From Roseivivax halotolerans (GTDB lineage Bacteria; Pseudomonadota; Alphaproteobacteria; Rhodobacterales; Rhodobacteraceae): DNA of 64,000 nt. The position numbers and the translations under genes are program-made. Position 1 is the stretch's first letter. Each line of letters begins with the position of its first letter. This document shows, one piece after another, positions 60,832-64,000 of the stretch. The stretch covers positions 186,001 through 250,000 of the forward strand of contig NZ_FOXV01000005.1 of the NCBI RefSeq assembly GCF_900115815.1. Reading direction: 5' to 3'. The notes under the pieces were generated by a model. That model saw nothing but the letters and a program-made list of their open reading frames with translations, searched no databases and had not been told where the DNA came from.

Positions 60832-61611
60832 TGCTCAACCTTCCCGGTATTAGCTTAAGCCCTAAGTATCAAAAAATCTATCGTTGCTCCCTTCGAGTGA
60901 ATATCAGTCCTAAGAATAGTTTTTCGGGAACAAGAAGTATCTTACCACAAAATTGGTTGACCTGGTGAATTTTTGCTAGGGCGAGATTGCATGTTTCGGA
61001 GGTCCGCTCCCCCGAGAAAACTTATTAAATATTAACGATTTAAACATTCGCTGATGACGCAAGCAACTAATGGTTGAAGAAACTTTCATTTTTCACTTGT
61101 GTTTTGGTGGGCTTTGAGAGGGTGAAACTTACGAATCGATTCGCTCTGTGTCACCCCTCTAGCCATACGTGTCTGGTTAGAGGCGTTCGAAAGCCGACGA
61201 CAATCTGCTGTGATAGTGGCAAGGGGTTGAAAAGGCTTCGTAAAATTTCGAGCTTGGTCAATCCTCGGCGTGTGGCTGCGAACATTCGCGTGCGACCTTG
61301 GAGCGAAGGGGCCTGCATCTACCGCCAATCACCCACGCATGATCGCAGTCGGTCGCATACGGTCAGCCTCGGTAGCGTGACATTGAGCGAAGCCTACGCC
61401 CCGACAGGGGTACCCGCTAGCCTTATGGTATATTTGGAAACAGGCTTATTGGCCGTAGCTTTCACCTTAGGTTGTCGATCGAACAACAAACCAGAGGCGA
61501 TCTGCGTGCCGAAGGATCCCGAACTGCCATGCATCAACGCTGTTGCACATTACAGAGGGACTGCAGCCCACCAACCGCGCCCTAAGGCCTCAAAGGATAG
61601 AGTGGTATTAA
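60832..61611. other. AT-rich intergenic region of 780 bases
   Basis: It separates the divergent LuxR-type and sulfotransferase genes. The first 230 bases are notably AT-rich (for example TATTAAATATTAACGATTTAAAC near 61025-61045, in part). A long open frame at 61074-61781 overlaps the sulfotransferase in another phase and has no family features. It should contain both promoters; I see no tRNA or transposase remnant. Confidence 0.5.
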
Positions 61612-62451
61612 ATGCAATTCGCGGATATCGATTTCCTGATTATCGGATCTGGCAAGTCTGCAACGACTTGGTTGCAAATCCAACTTCAGTCGGATCCGGC
61701 GGTCTACATGCCAGACCCGGAGCTACATTATTTTTCGCGAAACCTCAACCTTGGGGACGCCTGGTATCTGTCACAGTTTAACTATCAGATGCGCGACCGG
61801 CTCATCGGTGAGAAATCAAACTCATATCTCTACACGCCTGGTGCTGCGAAACTCATTCACGATCGCATGCCTCATGTGAAACTGATCGTACAGCTTCGCA
61901 ACCCGGTCGAACGTGCGTACTCACACTACTGCATGCTTTACCGCCGCGGTGAGGTCGGGCCGGATATCGAGTCCTATCTTGAGCCCGCTGTCGCGGGTGA
62001 CCAAAGGCTGCTGATACTCGGTCAGTTTGCAACGCATCTCGAGGCGTATTTGGAACTCTTCGGCAGAGATCGGCTGCTGGTCCTGTTCTACGAAGGTGTG
62101 GCTGCCGATCCTGAAAATCAGATCGCTCAAGTGCGGTCTCATTTGGGTCTGCCTGCATGGGGGCTTGCTCCGGCCGCTCGAGCGAAAGCAAAAGACAAGA
62201 CCGATCCATACATTCCTCCGAAGATACGTAAACGACTCGAATGGATGAAACCGATCGTTCGACCCTGTCGCAGAACTGCGGCATTCAAGGCCGTGCATGG
62301 CTTGATCGCCCGCGAACAGCAATATCCGCCGCTCAGCGATGATCTAAGGCGCCGGCTCTTTGATTATTATGAGCCGTCCATCTTGGCGCTAGAAAAGATC
62401 AGTGGCAGATCGCTGGAACACTGGTATTTGTCGGTCGACGCGACCTCGTAG
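61612..62451 (+). CDS. Sulfotransferase domain protein
   Basis: A 279-residue cytosolic sulfotransferase using PAPS as donor. The 5'-phosphosulfate loop is IIGSGKSATTWLQIQL near 10-25, a variant of the usual P-K-x-G-T-T form, and the 3'-phosphate site is LRNPVERAYSHYCM with Arg96 and Ser104. HYFSRNLNLGDAWY and the later RDRLLVLFYEG block are family features. In the neighbourhood of glycan genes it probably sulfates a polysaccharide or glycolipid. It is the only plus-strand gene of the region. Confidence 0.9.
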   Translation: MQFADIDFLIIGSGKSATTWLQIQLQSDPAVYMPDPELHYFSRNLNLGDAWYLSQFNYQMRDRLIGEKSNSYLYTPGAAKLIHDRMPHVKLIVQLRNPVERAYSHYCMLYRRGEVGPDIESYLEPAVAGDQRLLILGQFATHLEAYLELFGRDRLLVLFYEGVAADPENQIAQVRSHLGLPAWGLAPAARAKAKDKTDPYIPPKIRKRLEWMKPIVRPCRRTAAFKAVHGLIAREQQYPPLSDDLRRRLFDYYEPSILALEKISGRSLEHWYLSVDATS

Positions 62452-62728
62452 ATTTGATGGCATCCGACCCAAGAAAAATACCTTCAGGTCATCGAACCTA
62501 ATTTTCTCATCTCGGATATGGCCCATCGCGGGATGAATTTCTGACGTTTTGCGCCTGCAGTCGAAGTTGCGATTTCGCCGTAATCTGAAGCACAGGGAAA
62601 GTCACTATCTTCGCGAGCTCATGCACATACCGGACCGCAAGGGCTAGCGGCCGGTTGCTCTACTCCTCCGGCATTCACGGATCACCGATGCCCGGTTTTG
62701 AGCCGCAAAGATGGCGCGACGACGCGAG

Positions 62729-63874
62729 CTATGCCGATGCGCGTTCGCTCGACGCGATTTCGGTATTATACTGACGCATGACGTCCAGCGGGCGTTTCTG
62801 CGAATAGGCGACCATCGCGTCAGGATCAGGATATCCGACTGCCATGAAGAATATCGGTCGCTCATAGGGTTGGAGTCCCAAAACCTTTTGCGCGCGCGCC
62901 TCGTGTGCTTCGATGTCCGGCCAATTGCAGATACACGAGCTGAGGCCCAAAGTTTCAAGTGCGTATGAAAACGACATCGATGCAAGCGAACCGTCGATAT
63001 ATATGACATGACGATCTTTCTCGCTGTAAAATGCATCCAGCGAGCCCAGAACAACGACCATCGCCGGGATGTTGTGTTTCCAGCCGATCGTGCCACCGGG
63101 CAGCGACGCAACCTCTTGGACCATTTCAGGATCATCGAAGACGAGGAACCGGAAAGGCTGACGGTTGCACGCACTCGGCGACAGGTTGGCGATATGGAAC
63201 GCCTTGTCCAGCAGATCGCGGGGGACGGGCTTCTGCTCGAACCATCTTACGGAGCGGCGCTTAAGAGACAGCTGCTCGAGCTGCTCATATGTGACCGGCT
63301 GTTCCTCCAGCGCGCGTTGGTATGGAATCCGCTTTACGTTTGACCCGGCACCCGGTGCAGGAGGACATTTTTCGAATACGTCGCGGGCATGATCGATCAC
63401 GGGGTCAGCTGCAGTGACAGCGAAATATTCGCTCAGAACGTCGTACCCCCACCGGAGCGACTCGGCGGAACTTTCCTGAGAGCGCGCCGGTTCTGAAACG
63501 ATCTTGCGATAGACGTTGACGGTCTCGAGAATGTAGTCCTTTGCAAAGACTGGCCGACGGGGCCGCATAAGCAGACCCTTTTCGAGCCGGTGCACATTCC
63601 GGCGCATCAAGAAGACATTGGCATCATCGTCCTGAAGCTCCGCATGGTATTTCGCGAGGCCGGCCAGGACGGCCCGCTCCTCGCGTCGGAATTGCCCTGA
63701 CAGGAGTGAATAATAGACCGACGCGAATGACTTCGTCAGAGAGGCAAACCGCAGAGCGCCCGTCTGCGCAGAGGTCACAATTCTGGCAGCCTTCGACTCT
63801 CTCAGAAGCAGGCGCGCATCCCGAAGACGATCGACCTGCGTATCCGGTAAGAAGGTCTTAGCGAGGGTTTTCAT
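62729..63874 (-). CDS. Nitroreductase-like flavoprotein with N-terminal extension
   Basis: A 381-residue protein. The last 180 residues form a nitroreductase domain: RRSVRWFEQKPVPRDLL near 210, ANLSPSACNRQPFRFLVFDD near 233 and the C-terminal AVGYPD segment, which bind FMN. The first 200 residues are helical with many Arg and Glu (FLMRRNVHRLEKGLLMRPRRPVF) and look like the extension of nitroreductase homologues found in polysaccharide clusters near pyruvyltransferase genes. The reaction is unknown. GAAGGA precedes ATG 63874. Confidence 0.85.
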   Translation of the reverse strand: MKTLAKTFLPDTQVDRLRDARLLLRESKAARIVTSAQTGALRFASLTKSFASVYYSLLSGQFRREERAVLAGLAKYHAELQDDDANVFLMRRNVHRLEKGLLMRPRRPVFAKDYILETVNVYRKIVSEPARSQESSAESLRWGYDVLSEYFAVTAADPVIDHARDVFEKCPPAPGAGSNVKRIPYQRALEEQPVTYEQLEQLSLKRRSVRWFEQKPVPRDLLDKAFHIANLSPSACNRQPFRFLVFDDPEMVQEVASLPGGTIGWKHNIPAMVVVLGSLDAFYSEKDRHVIYIDGSLASMSFSYALETLGLSSCICNWPDIEAHEARAQKVLGLQPYERPIFFMAVGYPDPDAMVAYSQKRPLDVMRQYNTEIASSERASA

Positions 63875-64000
63875 TCTGAGATATCCTTCGTGGAACTACT
63901 TGTCGGTTAGGGGCCCCCAGGCCTTTCGGGTTTGCAAATGCCTTGTTTGTCCATTGGCCGATCAAGGACCCGCGCCGAGAGGGATCAGACGCGGCTCAGG

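Noticed and set aside
61074-61781. A 235-codon plus-strand frame before the sulfotransferase
   Set aside because: It overlaps the sulfotransferase start in another phase, has no family match and an odd residue mix.
62540-62647. Short basic open stretch ending in a stop before the nitroreductase gene (LRFRRNLKHRESHYL)
   Set aside because: No start codon with a binding site and only about 30 codons; possible gene remnant but unsupported.
63962-64000. Possible 3' end of another minus-strand gene at the window edge
   Set aside because: Only 12 codons before a stop; not enough to call a gene.

Overview
The window looks like chromosomal DNA of a marine alphaproteobacterium of the order Rhodobacterales (Roseobacter group). 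The grounds are high-GC coding sequence throughout, the SspB-alpha/DUF4169/CarD/FdxA/SUV3-helicase gene set typical of that order, choline-O-sulfate use, and a G-rich intergenic hairpin of the kind found in these genomes. No tRNA, rRNA, CRISPR array or complete insertion sequence was seen.

Layout. 1-9.1 kb: an edge-truncated RTX protein, a short-chain dehydrogenase, the proton-translocating transhydrogenase pntAB, a DUF3422 membrane protein. 7.1-13.0 kb: a peptide-type ABC transporter with SBP and two permeases on the minus strand and a double ATPase divergent from them. 13.0-14.7 kb: an AT-rich island with one gene, a retron-type reverse transcriptase fused to a TIR domain, preceded by a 134-nt element closed by a 15-bp inverted repeat that fits a retron msr-msd RNA. 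14.7-22 kb: glycosyltransferase-like gene, fabF, mltG, a LOV-domain histidine kinase, yebC, two exporters. 22.2-27 kb: betC-betB-betA behind a BetI-type palindrome. 27-34 kb: small stress and peptidase genes and a DNA ligase/exonuclease repair pair. 34-39.6 kb: TPR protein, SUV3-like RNA helicase, an array of four different perfect hairpins, S4 protein, fdxA and carD. 39.6-50.6 kb: Kef antiporter, Lrp regulator and hppD, a large envelope protein, fumC, sspB, chrA. 50.7-64 kb: a surface-polysaccharide region with glycosyltransferase, pectate-lyase-like protein, HAD/ATP-grasp/formyltransferase operon, sugar aminotransferase and WbpM-type dehydratase, a LuxR-type regulator, a sulfotransferase and a nitroreductase-like protein.

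The most notable system is the RT-TIR retron. The RT carries the two retron hallmark motifs (NAxxH and VTG) and a YSDD active site, and the TIR domain keeps the glutamate expected of an NAD-cleaving TIR. Retron-TIR anti-phage systems are known as a class; what may be undescribed is this member, its ncRNA, and the overlap of the RNA's closing arm with the ribosome binding site of the RT. The second is the four-hairpin array between the helicase and the S4 protein gene, where the arms are perfect but unrelated to each other.

Working together: choline sulfate is cut by BetC to choline, which BetA and BetB oxidise to the osmoprotectant glycine betaine. The WbpM-type enzyme, aminotransferase and formyltransferase would give a UDP-4-keto-6-deoxy sugar, then an amino sugar, then possibly an N-formylated sugar for the exopolysaccharide.
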